Virus record (IMG/VR): IMGVR_UViG_3300030419_005040
Location: 1 to 22,349 of that record
Direction: 5' to 3' (one strand)
Source: a virus
DNA length: 22,349 nt
Shown here: positions 1 through 7,393 of the stretch, piece after piece
Position numbering within the stretch: the stretch's first letter is position 1
Layout: the number at the start of each line of letters is the position of its first letter
Notes under the pieces: model-generated
Database searches by the model: none
The model's input: the letters and a program-made list of their open reading frames with translations, nothing else
Told to the model about the DNA's origin: nothing
Made by a program: the position numbers and the translations under genes

Positions 1-686
1 CCCATTGCTTTGCCCGGTTCATTCTCATCAAGTGTTACTAACCCTATCGTGCTACATAAATGATTAAACAAATCACCTGGATTATAATTATTTGTCATTC
101 TATATAAACAATCATTTTGCATGTAAAAATAATCAAGAACATTGTTTATTTGATTTTTATTTTTACAGGTTTCAATTAATTTTAATAATTTATTTTTATT
201 TTTAAAATCATTGTATAAAGCACTAAATCTAGAATTGTTATAACTTTTATATTTTGCTTTTACTTGCATGTTATTTATATAATAGATGCTGTCACTTTCT
301 CTAAAAGACTTTTCTAATTGTCTTAAAATAGCGCCACCCCCATCTATAACAACTGCCATTGCTTCATTAAAAGAGGAAACATGAAATGCAGCGCACGCAT
401 GATATATGTGATGCATATATTCATTAAATACAAAATTTTTAATTTTGTATTTTTTGCAAATATTTTCTATAACTTTTTCATGGTCATCCTCCAACCTACC
501 ACAACAAGCAAACACAAAAGTATCATCAAAATTTTTTACATGTTTTAATGAAAGATAATCAAAGTCATTAGCAGAAGGACCCCAAAACTTTTTTTTATTA
601 AAACGACTTTCTTCAAAAAATTCAATACTGTTTTTTTTCTTAATACAAATTGAAGAGTCGTGTGATATATTTACACCGACTGTCAA
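1..686 (-). CDS. Carbamoyltransferase, NodU/CmcH/TobZ family (N-terminal part, cut by window edge)
   Basis: Reading leftward from a probable TTG at 686, an open frame of about 228 codons runs off the left edge without a stop. The N-terminus reads GVNISHDSSIC (residues 4-14), followed by EESRF (25-29), the metal-site motif HHIYHA (92-97) and VVIDGGG (112-118), ending in GKAMG. These are the signatures, in the right order, of the N-terminal domain of O-carbamoyltransferases, which move carbamoyl from carbamoyl phosphate to sugar or antibiotic hydroxyls. The nucleotide-binding C-terminal part is outside the window. It is the last visible gene of the leftward tail/modification block and starts 3 nt after the preceding stop. 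No ATG exists near the conserved start, so TTG is the best start, with a weak ribosome site. The likely acceptor is a glycan made by the neighbouring glycosyltransferases, which is inference. Confidence 0.82.
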   Translation of the reverse strand, partial: MTVGVNISHDSSICIKKKNSIEFFEESRFNKKKFWGPSANDFDYLSLKHVKNFDDTFVFACCGRLEDDHEKVIENICKKYKIKNFVFNEYMHHIYHACAAFHVSSFNEAMAVVIDGGGAILRQLEKSFRESDSIYYINNMQVKAKYKSYNNSRFSALYNDFKNKNKLLKLIETCKNKNQINNVLDYFYMQNDCLYRMTNNYNPGDLFNHLCSTIGLVTLDENEPGKAM

Positions 687-688
687 AA

Positions 689-943
689 CTATTCTTTTGG
701 TGTTTGACCTAACATATCTTTTAATGACGGAGCAAATACTTTAACATCTCTTCTAATTTTTTCAGCAGTTGTTGAAGTGTTTGGATCATCTATATCAGCT
801 TGCATAGCTTCTTCTGATTCATATTCCTGACCAGTGTCCATATTAGTTAACGTGGTTTCAGTTTTAACTTTATATCTAGGAATTGTTCTTCCGTCTTCTA
901 AAGTTATTGTTCCTATTTGTTCTGCGGGTTCAATTATCGGCAT
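689..943 (-). CDS. Small acidic hypothetical protein, 84 aa
   Basis: This 84-residue gene starts 14 nt inside the end of the preceding oxygenase gene and has a good ribosome site (TGGAGAG about 6 nt before the ATG). The protein is acidic and hydrophilic, with a beta-strand-like N-terminal half (around IGTITLEDGRTIPRYKV) followed by an Asp/Glu-rich stretch and a charged helix. I see no signal peptide, membrane segment, Cys cluster or catalytic motif, and I do not recognise a family. The tight packing, ribosome site and protein-like composition support a real gene. Its place between an oxygenase and a carbamoyltransferase suggests expression with the modification enzymes; its role is unknown. 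Confidence 0.7.
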   Translation of the reverse strand: MPIIEPAEQIGTITLEDGRTIPRYKVKTETTLTNMDTGQEYESEEAMQADIDDPNTSTTAEKIRRDVKVFAPSLKDMLGQTPKE

Positions 944-1520
944 TTTCTCTCCAATTTATGTTAAAACTTAAAATAACTCTATCTTCATTAGAACTATTTA
1001 TTTTAACTTCATGTTGTAACCATGATGGGAAAAAAATCAATGAATTTTCCTTTGGTTCGAAATCTACGCTATGTGCGATATGCACAGAGGCGTTTTTCTT
1101 CTTTGGGGGTGATAATACCTCAGCCTGTGGTTTAGGCTCTAGAAACACTAAATTACCGCTTTTTTGAGGCACTTTTAGATAGTACACTCCAGACAAGTAA
1201 TTGTAAGGATGTGTGTGGACATTATTTCTAGATCCTGGAGGATTAATCATGCCCCACAAACCTGTCATTTCTGGAACGTATTTATCTTGCACATCTAAAT
1301 GGTTAAAGCACTCTTTAGCTTTTAATAATATATCACCTACTGTGCTTTTAAATTCTTCATCTTTGTAAAGCTCATCGTCACTGTGCCAGCCTCCAACATT
1401 AGATCTTGGCATACCTTTTTCATCTCGTGCTTTTATTTCGTAAAGTCTATCTATTAAGTGACCGTGACCCTTAACCTCTGTCATCATGACAGGTGTAATA
1501 AATAGTGATTGTAAATTCAT
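930..1520 (-). CDS. Putative 2-oxoglutarate/Fe(II)-dependent oxygenase (TIGR02466-like), 196 aa
   Basis: The C-terminal half matches the double-stranded beta-helix oxygenase pattern of the TIGR02466 type. NNVHTHPYNYLSGVYYLKVP (99-118) supplies H102 and H104 as probable iron ligands. FFPSWLQHEV (163-172) supplies the distal ligand H170. R181 in NEDRVILSFNINW is the expected 2-oxoglutarate-binding arginine. Such enzymes hydroxylate protein, sugar or small-molecule substrates using O2 and 2-oxoglutarate; the substrate cannot be read from sequence. The gene starts 11 nt after the upstream stop, with a strong AAGGAG ribosome site in that gap. It is one of five predicted oxygenases in this block and most resembles the 230 aa one at 7996-8688, so the two may be old paralogues. 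Confidence 0.8.
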   Translation of the reverse strand: MNLQSLFITPVMMTEVKGHGHLIDRLYEIKARDEKGMPRSNVGGWHSDDELYKDEEFKSTVGDILLKAKECFNHLDVQDKYVPEMTGLWGMINPPGSRNNVHTHPYNYLSGVYYLKVPQKSGNLVFLEPKPQAEVLSPPKKKNASVHIAHSVDFEPKENSLIFFPSWLQHEVKINSSNEDRVILSFNINWRENADN

Positions 1521-1531
1521 TCTTTTTCTCC

Positions 1532-1894
1532 TTACAGTTGACCTTTTGTAACCTCCATAAAACTTACAATAATGTGAACTTGGTTAGCAGCATTAGCCTG
1601 TGCTTTTAATACGTCAGATTCTTGTAAAACTAAAGGCTGAGATAATAATTCTGTTGTTGTATTTGTTGCAACACTTTTAGCCTTAAATAATTCAAAAGTA
1701 GCAGAAGATCTAAGCACCTCTAAGTCCACAAGTGTAGTGTTTCCTGAGTCATTACAAATTAAAATAGATTTAATTACGTCAGTTGTAGGAGGCACAGGTG
1801 GTGTAGCACCAGGGTCAGCTGTTGGCACCGTTAATATGGTTGTTAAATCTGTTGATGTTATATCAACCATTGAGCTTTTAAATGTATTAGCCAA
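1532..1894 (-). CDS. Small virion-type structural protein, 120 aa, TTG start
   Basis: The protein opens with MANTFKSSMVDI and continues as Thr/Val/Ala-rich beta strands with a Pro-rich turn (TADPGATPPVPPTT). It has a core like IKSILICNDSGN...VDLEVLRSS and ends with DVLKAQANAANQVHIIVSFMEV. This is the look of small beta-sandwich proteins common beside tail genes in marine phages; I infer a virion role but cannot name it. The start is TTG at 1894-1892, preceded by AGGAGA with 9 nt spacing, inside the end of the 55 aa gene. The MANTF beginning is typical of this kind of protein and supports TTG over the internal ATG at 1870. Confidence 0.7.
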   Translation of the reverse strand: MANTFKSSMVDITSTDLTTILTVPTADPGATPPVPPTTDVIKSILICNDSGNTTLVDLEVLRSSATFELFKAKSVATNTTTELLSQPLVLQESDVLKAQANAANQVHIIVSFMEVTKGQL

Positions 1895-2054
1895 GGAAAA
1901 ATGTCTCCTGTTCTTGTTCTTCTTTTAAATCTTGTTGATAGTTAGTGTTTAATAAAAGTATTATTTGATCTAATAATTTTATCATTTGGTCAAATTGACT
2001 AGCATCATATTCTGGCGTAGCGTTTGGTAATCTAGTTATTGTTATTTTTGCCAT
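1887..2054 (-). CDS. Small hypothetical phage protein, 55 aa
   Basis: A complete ATG-to-TAA frame of 55 codons fills the space between the 150 aa oxygenase and the 120 aa structural protein. It begins MAKITITRLPNATPEYDAS and ends in an acidic segment (DLKEEQEQETFFLG). The middle (QFDQMIKLLDQIILLLNTNY) forms a clear amphipathic helix, so an oligomerising or scaffold-like helical protein is plausible. It overlaps the upstream gene by 23 nt and the downstream TTG start by 8 nt, the packing seen elsewhere in this block. The downstream gene's ribosome site lies inside its last codons, suggesting coupled translation. I have the impression that similar short proteins occur next to tail genes of marine phages, but no function is known to me. 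Confidence 0.75.
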   Translation of the reverse strand: MAKITITRLPNATPEYDASQFDQMIKLLDQIILLLNTNYQQDLKEEQEQETFFLG

Positions 2055-2484
2055 TTGTGTACCATATTAATATAACTTTTCTCACTCCTTTTATCACATT
2101 TAACACTCCATGTCTTAATTTTTGTCCATCAAAATAGTAAGTTCTGCCCACTAAAGGATCTATTGTAACTCCTTCTACTACCCCTTGTCCACCCTGAAAA
2201 TCGTCATTTATAAAGGTTACAGAGGTGCCAGTTGTTTCTTCTCTTGTAGCATCTTTGTGAAAGTGCATTGCACTATCTTTTGAATAAGTTGTAATATTAC
2301 AATATTCCACATTTGTAAATTTTGTATCGTCTATAAGACTAGCTATTTTTTGTACAATGTTATGTTCAGAAGATAGCTCACGAACAAGGCCTTCTCCCCA
2401 CTCTCTATGATGAGGATGAGTTAGTAATGTATTTAATTGTTGTATTTCTTTTTCTTCAAGACAATCGTCTTTAATATAAATCAT
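2032..2484 (-). CDS. Putative 2OG-Fe(II) oxygenase, prolyl-4-hydroxylase-like, 150 aa
   Basis: This is a compact single-domain oxygenase. Numbering from the ATG at 2484, the segment MHFHKDATREET holds the HxD pair H76/D78. GQKLRHGV supplies the distal H125, and R135 in GVRKVILIWY is in place for 2-oxoglutarate. GGQGVVEG before the distal half is typical of P4Hc-type domains (GGELxF-like). An upstream in-frame TTG at 2532 would overlap the tail gene by 52 nt, so I prefer the ATG that overlaps the tail gene stop as ATGA. The AGGAG next to that ATG is too close to act on it, which points to coupled re-initiation. Lying directly after the tail gene, it may act on a virion protein; this is inference. 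Confidence 0.78.
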   Translation of the reverse strand: MIYIKDDCLEEKEIQQLNTLLTHPHHREWGEGLVRELSSEHNIVQKIASLIDDTKFTNVEYCNITTYSKDSAMHFHKDATREETTGTSVTFINDDFQGGQGVVEGVTIDPLVGRTYYFDGQKLRHGVLNVIKGVRKVILIWYTNGKNNNN

Positions 2485-4337
2485 CTCCTGCCATCTGGTC
2501 TTATCTGTAGTTTTTGAGAACCAAGTCTCCAAGGTGTATCATCAACAGTGTTTGTTTGATATTTTATTTTTACCGCTCTACCTCTACCTCTAACATTAAT
2601 TTTTTCAGTAGTATTAGTAATGTTTCCTGAAGTCGTTACATTTGCAGATGACTGTGGGTATTGTTCTAAAGTTAAAGTAGCTGTCATCGTATTTGTTAAA
2701 TTGTCAAAGTCTGGTACTAATTTACTTACAGACATTAATTGATCACCGTCTGCTATCTCTACAGATCCAGTTTCTAAAAAGGCAGTTATTGCTGAGCCAT
2801 CTGCTTGATTGTTACCTACTTCGTGTTCATAAACAAAAGAAGCCCCTGCAGTTAAACCTAGAATAGATGTGGCGTTAGCAGTAGTAGATGTGCTGTATTC
2901 TGTGGCTATAGGTAATTCATAAACATATGCTCCAAGCCAAGTCGTTCTAGCTAAAGAATTAGTATACCAAGTTCCTTCTAAATAATTATAAGCAACAGAC
3001 CTATCTATTTGTGTGGCGTTTGCTGATGGGTAATACCAAATAATTTCATTATATGCAGTGTTTAGACCGACGGCTATATCATTTTTATTTGTATAACTAA
3101 TGTCATCAAATACAAAGTCTTGAACAGAACATGGCATTTTTTTAACAACCCCATCGTACAAATAAAATGCGTTATCAGACATCCAATATGCTTTACCATT
3201 TACCTCTATAGCTGCGTGTTGTGCTATTAAACCCGCATTTGCCCCAAGTTGACGAAGACCAAAAGTAAAAGGTGTGCCAACAAATTGTAAACCATGTAAG
3301 GATGTGTCAGTCCAAATTAAGATCTGACCTGTTGATTTTACTGCACCTATTATTCTTGACCCATCCGATATACGTAGAGACCCTGCCTCGTTAGTTGAAA
3401 CAGGTGTGTAATCAGTTGCATCTTCTCTATCCGAAAATCTAAGCAGTAAATCATCTTGAGTAGCAGTGTTTCCAATTGTTGTTTCTGTTCCAAATATTAA
3501 TAAGTGTCTTGTGTCTGTTGACACCAAACTAAATCTTGATGCTGTGGGTGCATTTGACAGAGCGGTGGCTCTTGCACCTAAACCCCCTGAAGTGTCCCAA
3601 ATAAATGTGCCACCATTTAAAACTGTTGCAATTAAGTCTTCACCAAAATTATCTAAAGACCAGTTTCTTGCAGCAACAACAACGTTGGAAGAAGATCTTG
3701 GTGTGTCCCATGTGCTAGCTCCCCATGTCTCGGTGCCCCAACCATATCCGTATGTTGAAGATGTTGGACCAGGATTTATTTGATATGTAGCTGTAACAGA
3801 TCCGCCTCCACCCGAGGTCGAGCCTGTTGCATTTGTGCCAGCGTTAATTGTAAAACTATTTGCATCTGGCACAGTAAGTATTTCAAATTCATTATTAAAA
3901 TCTATGCCATCAACTACATTTGAGGAAGACCCGTCGTCAAAAGTAACGAATGCGCCAACCTCTGCATTGTGTCCAGTGTCTGCAACAGTAACAGTTGATT
4001 GTCCACTTTGCGTGGTAAAAGGATTTGTAAGTGCTTGTGTTTCTCTTAATGGTGTAATATCATAGACTTTACCTTCAGAAAAAATATATAGTTTTCTATC
4101 TGTACCTAATGCTAAATACCTTGTTCCATCTAAGCCAATCCAAGAATGTGTATCTCTTACAGCACCGACTACGGTTACATTAGGATTTGGTAAAAATCTC
4201 CAACCTCCCCACCTTTCTGGTTTACCATAGTGAAAGCGCACAAAATCTGAATCTATGTATTTACGCTGATCTCCTGCTGAATAAGCAGAATCCTGTTTAT
4301 CTATACCTGGTTTAAATTTTAAGTCTACTAGTCGCAT
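2481..4337 (-). CDS. Podovirus tail protein, resembling P22 gp10-type stabilisation proteins, 618 aa
   Basis: The N-terminus carries the pattern DSDFVRFHYGKPERWGGW, typical of phage tail proteins related to the P22 gp10 packaged-DNA stabilisation family, which plug or extend the tail below the portal. The rest is beta-rich, with recurrent short blocks such as GTRYLALGTDRKLYIF and NGKAYWMSDNAFYLYDG, suggesting propeller-like repeats. An Ig-like or beta-sandwich insertion lies roughly at residues 100-190 (from TNPFTTQSGQSTVTVADTGH) and ends in a Gly/Ser linker (GSTSGGGG). The ATG at 4337 is preferred over an in-frame TTG at 4346, because it overlaps the preceding stop by only 10 nt. It is the only clearly virion-structural large gene in the leftward block and is flanked on both sides by oxygenases. 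Confidence 0.72.
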   Translation of the reverse strand: MRLVDLKFKPGIDKQDSAYSAGDQRKYIDSDFVRFHYGKPERWGGWRFLPNPNVTVVGAVRDTHSWIGLDGTRYLALGTDRKLYIFSEGKVYDITPLRETQALTNPFTTQSGQSTVTVADTGHNAEVGAFVTFDDGSSSNVVDGIDFNNEFEILTVPDANSFTINAGTNATGSTSGGGGSVTATYQINPGPTSSTYGYGWGTETWGASTWDTPRSSSNVVVAARNWSLDNFGEDLIATVLNGGTFIWDTSGGLGARATALSNAPTASRFSLVSTDTRHLLIFGTETTIGNTATQDDLLLRFSDREDATDYTPVSTNEAGSLRISDGSRIIGAVKSTGQILIWTDTSLHGLQFVGTPFTFGLRQLGANAGLIAQHAAIEVNGKAYWMSDNAFYLYDGVVKKMPCSVQDFVFDDISYTNKNDIAVGLNTAYNEIIWYYPSANATQIDRSVAYNYLEGTWYTNSLARTTWLGAYVYELPIATEYSTSTTANATSILGLTAGASFVYEHEVGNNQADGSAITAFLETGSVEIADGDQLMSVSKLVPDFDNLTNTMTATLTLEQYPQSSANVTTSGNITNTTEKINVRGRGRAVKIKYQTNTVDDTPWRLGSQKLQIRPDGRR

Positions 4338-4954
4338 TTGGTCCAATATTGTATACTAAATCTTTGTTGAGGAAAAGGGACATCCTTGCCATTTTTTGAT
4401 TTAATTATCTTTATTGAGTGACTTATGTAGCTTGGAAAAACAACCATATAATTGTTCATATTAGGTATTTCTATAATTTTGCCGTCGTCCATAAAAAGCA
4501 TATCTCCTCCCTCTAAATTGTCTCCTTCGTTTAAAACTAAATTAAAAGTGAAAAAAGGGAGATTATCCATATGCCAGCCATAATAACCCCCGTGATTATA
4601 GGCGCACACGTGAATATCATGCTTTTTTGTTTTCATTTCCAAAAATTTAAAGACACTGTTACGATCTGTTTCTGCTATAAAATTTTCTAATCCTCTGTGG
4701 TAAAACCAATCACCTAATTTAGTGATATTTGGTGTTTCAGCAGGAAACTCATTATGGTCTATCCAATAATCAAAAGAACCACAGTTCTCGCTGTAAAACT
4801 GTAGTTGACTTACCTTATCATCTTTATCACCCCAACTGGGCACAGAAAATTTAGTTCTACTGTTTAAAAGATCTATTTTAATATTTTGTAGTATTAAAGG
4901 TGGTAAAAAATTATGACAACCAATAATATTTTTTGAGATCCAATGATATTTCAT
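4328..4954 (-). CDS. Putative 2OG-Fe(II) oxygenase, prolyl/lysyl hydroxylase-like, 208 aa
   Basis: The catalytic half reads AYNHGGYYGWHMDN (118-131), giving H128/D130 as the HxD iron ligands. It is followed by a strand-rich segment LVLNEGDNLEGGDMLFM (139-155), where EGGD-F is typical of P4Hc domains. VVFPSYISHSIKII (171-184) contains the distal H179, and R198 in QQRFSIQYW is the expected 2-oxoglutarate ligand. The N-terminal 110 residues are a helical extension. The gene overlaps the glycosyltransferase upstream by ATGA and the tail gene downstream by 10 nt. Sandwiched between a glycosyltransferase and a tail protein, it is the best candidate here for a hydroxylase that prepares a protein or sugar for glycosylation, though that link is inference. 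Confidence 0.8.
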   Translation of the reverse strand: MKYHWISKNIIGCHNFLPPLILQNIKIDLLNSRTKFSVPSWGDKDDKVSQLQFYSENCGSFDYWIDHNEFPAETPNITKLGDWFYHRGLENFIAETDRNSVFKFLEMKTKKHDIHVCAYNHGGYYGWHMDNLPFFTFNLVLNEGDNLEGGDMLFMDDGKIIEIPNMNNYMVVFPSYISHSIKIIKSKNGKDVPFPQQRFSIQYWTKCD

Positions 4955-5718
4955 TTTACTTTAAATTGTGTTGAAACATTGCCTTTAAAAGAATAATTAC
5001 CATAATGGGTCAAGCCACTAGATATATCAGCGTAAATCTTTCCTCCTATATTCTGCCACAATCTGCAGAAAGCGTAATCTTCAGACAAATATCTATCATT
5101 GTCAATCATTGTATCAAAAAAAGCATAATTCCAATCTGAGGTTTTGTGATAATTAAATTCTTTATCGTGAGAGCTGCCAATGTGCTGGTCAGGAGTAAAT
5201 TTTAGTTTTGGATAATTATCTGCCATTTTTTGAAATACGGATCTTTTAATTAACATAAACCCAGTTGCTCCGTCCATGACTTGTACAAAACCATTTTTTG
5301 TTTCAATGTGATTAGGATCTTTAAAGTTCAGGTTATATTCTAAAGATGTTGCCATTAGCTCATTTTCTTCAATCTTAGGATTATCTTTTATTTTTTTTAT
5401 AACTTTAGTCCAGTTAATAGTTTTTCTAGGATATATACCACAAACCACATCTTCGTTTAGTTCCAGCATTCTAAAAACAGATTCAGGATTAAAAGCGATG
5501 TCTGCATCAATAAACAGCAAATGTGTATAGTCACCATCCATAAAGAGCTGTACTAAAGTATTGCGTGCTCTTGTAATCAATGATTCATTACCAATAGTTC
5601 CAAACTGTAATTCTATTTTTTTGATTGCTGCTAAAGCTGTTAACTGTAAACAACTTTTAAAGTAATCCGCTGTAATCATGCCCCCGTAACAAGGTGTGCC
5701 GATAAATATTTTAGTCAT
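4951..5718 (-). CDS. Glycosyltransferase, GT-A fold, family 2/Anp1-like, 255 aa
   Basis: The start MTKIFIGTPCYGG fits the nucleotide-binding first strand of a GT-A enzyme. Residues 66-74 (HLLFIDADI) contain the DxD-type metal and nucleotide-sugar motif D71/D73. ATGFMLIKRSVF (151-162) and YLSEDYAFCRLW (210-221, E213/D214 as likely acidic catalytic residues) are the usual later motifs. The C-terminus has LTHYGNYSFKG (236-246), with a conserved-looking His. Similar single-domain transferases occur in marine phages and may glycosylate virion proteins or host surface sugars; donor and acceptor are unknown. It overlaps the upstream gene by 8 nt and the following oxygenase by ATGA, so all three are probably translated together. 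There is no signal peptide or membrane segment, so it acts in the cytosol. Confidence 0.82.
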   Translation of the reverse strand: MTKIFIGTPCYGGMITADYFKSCLQLTALAAIKKIELQFGTIGNESLITRARNTLVQLFMDGDYTHLLFIDADIAFNPESVFRMLELNEDVVCGIYPRKTINWTKVIKKIKDNPKIEENELMATSLEYNLNFKDPNHIETKNGFVQVMDGATGFMLIKRSVFQKMADNYPKLKFTPDQHIGSSHDKEFNYHKTSDWNYAFFDTMIDNDRYLSEDYAFCRLWQNIGGKIYADISSGLTHYGNYSFKGNVSTQFKVK

Positions 5719-6283
5719 TAATTATTATCTCCTTTGAAAAATGATTAACTAAATTTGGTTTGTAAAAATTAAATTTTTCACACTCTTTTGTATGTTTCAC
5801 AATATTTATTAAAGTTTCAAAAGCTGCTTCACTTAATATATTTGAATAATTAGGAGAGTTACAGACGAATACGTAATCAAATTTTTTAAATTTAACTTCA
5901 TTTATATCATAGGTTATTGTAACTAAATCATTATGATTATTTCTATCTGAGTCATAGTTTGCTAGCCAATATGCGCTGTTAATAAAATTTTTTTTATTTA
6001 AATAGTATCCAAGCCAGTTTCCTGAATTGTAAGAATTAATTGGAACTTGTTGGTACCAAATATCATGATGATGATCTATTGTAACTAAATCAATTAATTG
6101 TTTTCTTTTACAAAGAGGGTCAAGTGTGTAAAATATATTTGCATGTACTTGAGAAAAAACAATATTCTTAACATCTAAGTCATTTATATAATTAAGAAAA
6201 AATTTAATTATGTCGTTAAAATGTCTTGGAGATTGCACATAATCAGTGTCTATAGACAAAACATTTAGAGTGTTATCAGTCAT
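5711..6283 (-). CDS. Hypothetical protein with DxD and HHHD metal-type motifs, 190 aa
   Basis: No family is recognised with certainty. The first strand reads NVLSIDTDYV (7-16, D12/D14). A second strand ends in VFSQVHANI (42-50, H47), and a third in VTIDHHHDIWY (67-77), followed by NSGNWLGYYL (86-95). Acidic and His residues at the ends of successive hydrophobic strands resemble the metal site of the arginase/deacetylase (ureohydrolase) fold, including UPF0489-type proteins; this is a hypothesis from spacing only. It lies between the two glycosyltransferases with 8 nt overlaps on both sides, so a role in sugar or substrate modification is plausible, for example deacetylation. The length is short for a full arginase-like domain (about 250-300 aa), which weakens the idea. 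Confidence 0.7.
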   Translation of the reverse strand: MTDNTLNVLSIDTDYVQSPRHFNDIIKFFLNYINDLDVKNIVFSQVHANIFYTLDPLCKRKQLIDLVTIDHHHDIWYQQVPINSYNSGNWLGYYLNKKNFINSAYWLANYDSDRNNHNDLVTITYDINEVKFKKFDYVFVCNSPNYSNILSEAAFETLINIVKHTKECEKFNFYKPNLVNHFSKEIIIND

Positions 6284-7124
6284 TTAATTTAATACTAGCT
6301 TCAACTATTTTATCTGGGGAAATTTCTACACAATATGGATACTCAGAAATCATGTTTGTTAAATCAGGATACCCAAAAATTTCTGGTTTGGTTGTTCCCC
6401 ACAACACTAAACCTTTTTTATTGAAAGTTCTATTAGCGCACATGTGATGTAAGGCGCTATCAATGGCTATAAAAAAATCACAATATTTAGACAATATCAT
6501 AAAATCTTCTCTGTTTTTAAATAAAGGAGAGCCACCTTGATCATTAAATTTTGTTTCACCAATGTATTCTGATCTTTCATTATCATGACCAAACACAATA
6601 AAAATGTGTGTAGGATATTGCTCTTGCAACAAGTATATTAAATCTTGACCATATTTATAATTTCTTCCAAAATTGTTTTTGTCATAATGATTTGTCATGA
6701 CTCCTTGTCCACCTGTAAATTGTAATAAAACAAATTTATTTATTTTTTGTATGTGAGGCAATAATTCAACTTCTCTTTCAGTATTTATTGCAAAATTTGG
6801 TCTGTAGTTTTCTAATTCTATTTCATACATCTCAGCCCATTTTTTTAAAACATGTTTTTGTCCTTTTAAAAAATCACTTTTGTAAGGATCATAATGAAAA
6901 ATTTTGTCATAGTTTCTAAAATAATTGTAGTAAGTGTCAAAAATAATTTCATTTATCATTGTTCTTGAATCTGCAACATATGGTGAGTAAGTAAATATTT
7001 CTGGATAAGCAGAATTAATAACTAATTTTTGTTTGTTTTTTTCGTACAACTTGTCGATTAAAGCAGTAAACATTATGTGTTTACCAACCCCTCCATCTAA
7101 AACGTGTAAATCAGGCATCTTCAT
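6276..7124 (-). CDS. Glycosyltransferase, GT9-like (heptosyltransferase-like, GT-B fold), 282 aa
   Basis: The architecture is that of a small GT-B transferase. HVLDGGVGKHIMFTALI (7-23) resembles the glycine-rich N-terminal motif of GT9 enzymes. FVLLQFTGGQG (131-141) begins the C-terminal Rossmann domain. FIAIDSALHHMCA (218-230, with D222 and H226/H227) corresponds to the family's D-S-x-x-H-x-A donor site, and LVLWGTTKPEIFGY (239-252) matches the following strand and loop. GT9 enzymes typically transfer heptose or other sugars to LPS or oligosaccharides. At 282 aa it is somewhat short for the family (about 320-350). The gene overlaps the upstream 90 aa gene by ATGA. It may act with the GT-A enzyme at 4951-5718 in building one glycan. 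Confidence 0.72.
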   Translation of the reverse strand: MKMPDLHVLDGGVGKHIMFTALIDKLYEKNKQKLVINSAYPEIFTYSPYVADSRTMINEIIFDTYYNYFRNYDKIFHYDPYKSDFLKGQKHVLKKWAEMYEIELENYRPNFAINTEREVELLPHIQKINKFVLLQFTGGQGVMTNHYDKNNFGRNYKYGQDLIYLLQEQYPTHIFIVFGHDNERSEYIGETKFNDQGGSPLFKNREDFMILSKYCDFFIAIDSALHHMCANRTFNKKGLVLWGTTKPEIFGYPDLTNMISEYPYCVEISPDKIVEASIKLND

Positions 7125-7393
7125 TGTGTTGCATATTCTACTTGTAAATATTCTATTTTTCTTACCCAGCCTCTTGGTATAGCTATTGCTCCACCACCAT
7201 GGTCATCATCTTTGTCTACGCACCAAGATCGCATAATAACAATCTTGTCTTCATTGTTTACAACCATGTAACCAACTTCTTGGCACACGGCCAACGGCGC
7301 ATTAATTATATCTTTTATAGGAAGCCAACCGGTTTCCATATCACGAGCGTCAAGCCAAGTAATTCTTACCATGGGAACTTTTTTAATATTCAT
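7121..7393 (-). CDS. Conserved-type small phage protein, 90 aa, SH3-like composition
   Basis: The sequence is beta-rich, with tidy hydrophobic strands (MVRITWLDARDMETGW, VGYMVVNNEDKIVIMRSW) and a Gly-rich turn DDHGGGAIAIPRGW. It looks like a small barrel; I do not know its function. I recall near-identical short proteins from other marine phage sequences, so it is likely conserved. Two starts are possible: ATG at 7393 (overlapping the previous gene by 11 nt) or the internal ATG seven codons later, which begins MVRITW and may be closer to the usual start. Neither has a clear ribosome site. It separates the oxygenases at the head of the operon from the glycosyltransferases. Confidence 0.72.
   Translation of the reverse strand: MNIKKVPMVRITWLDARDMETGWLPIKDIINAPLAVCQEVGYMVVNNEDKIVIMRSWCVDKDDDHGGGAIAIPRGWVRKIEYLQVEYATQ

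Noticed and set aside
883-1167. 94-codon forward frame across the oxygenase gene
   Set aside because: It is antisense to a clear oxygenase motif region, hydrophobic and Cys-rich by composition only, with no ribosome site.
2485-2532. TTG start adding 16 residues to the 150 aa oxygenase
   Set aside because: It gives a long overlap with the tail gene, and the added residues are the tail gene's C-terminal DNA read in another frame; the ATGA junction is more plausible.
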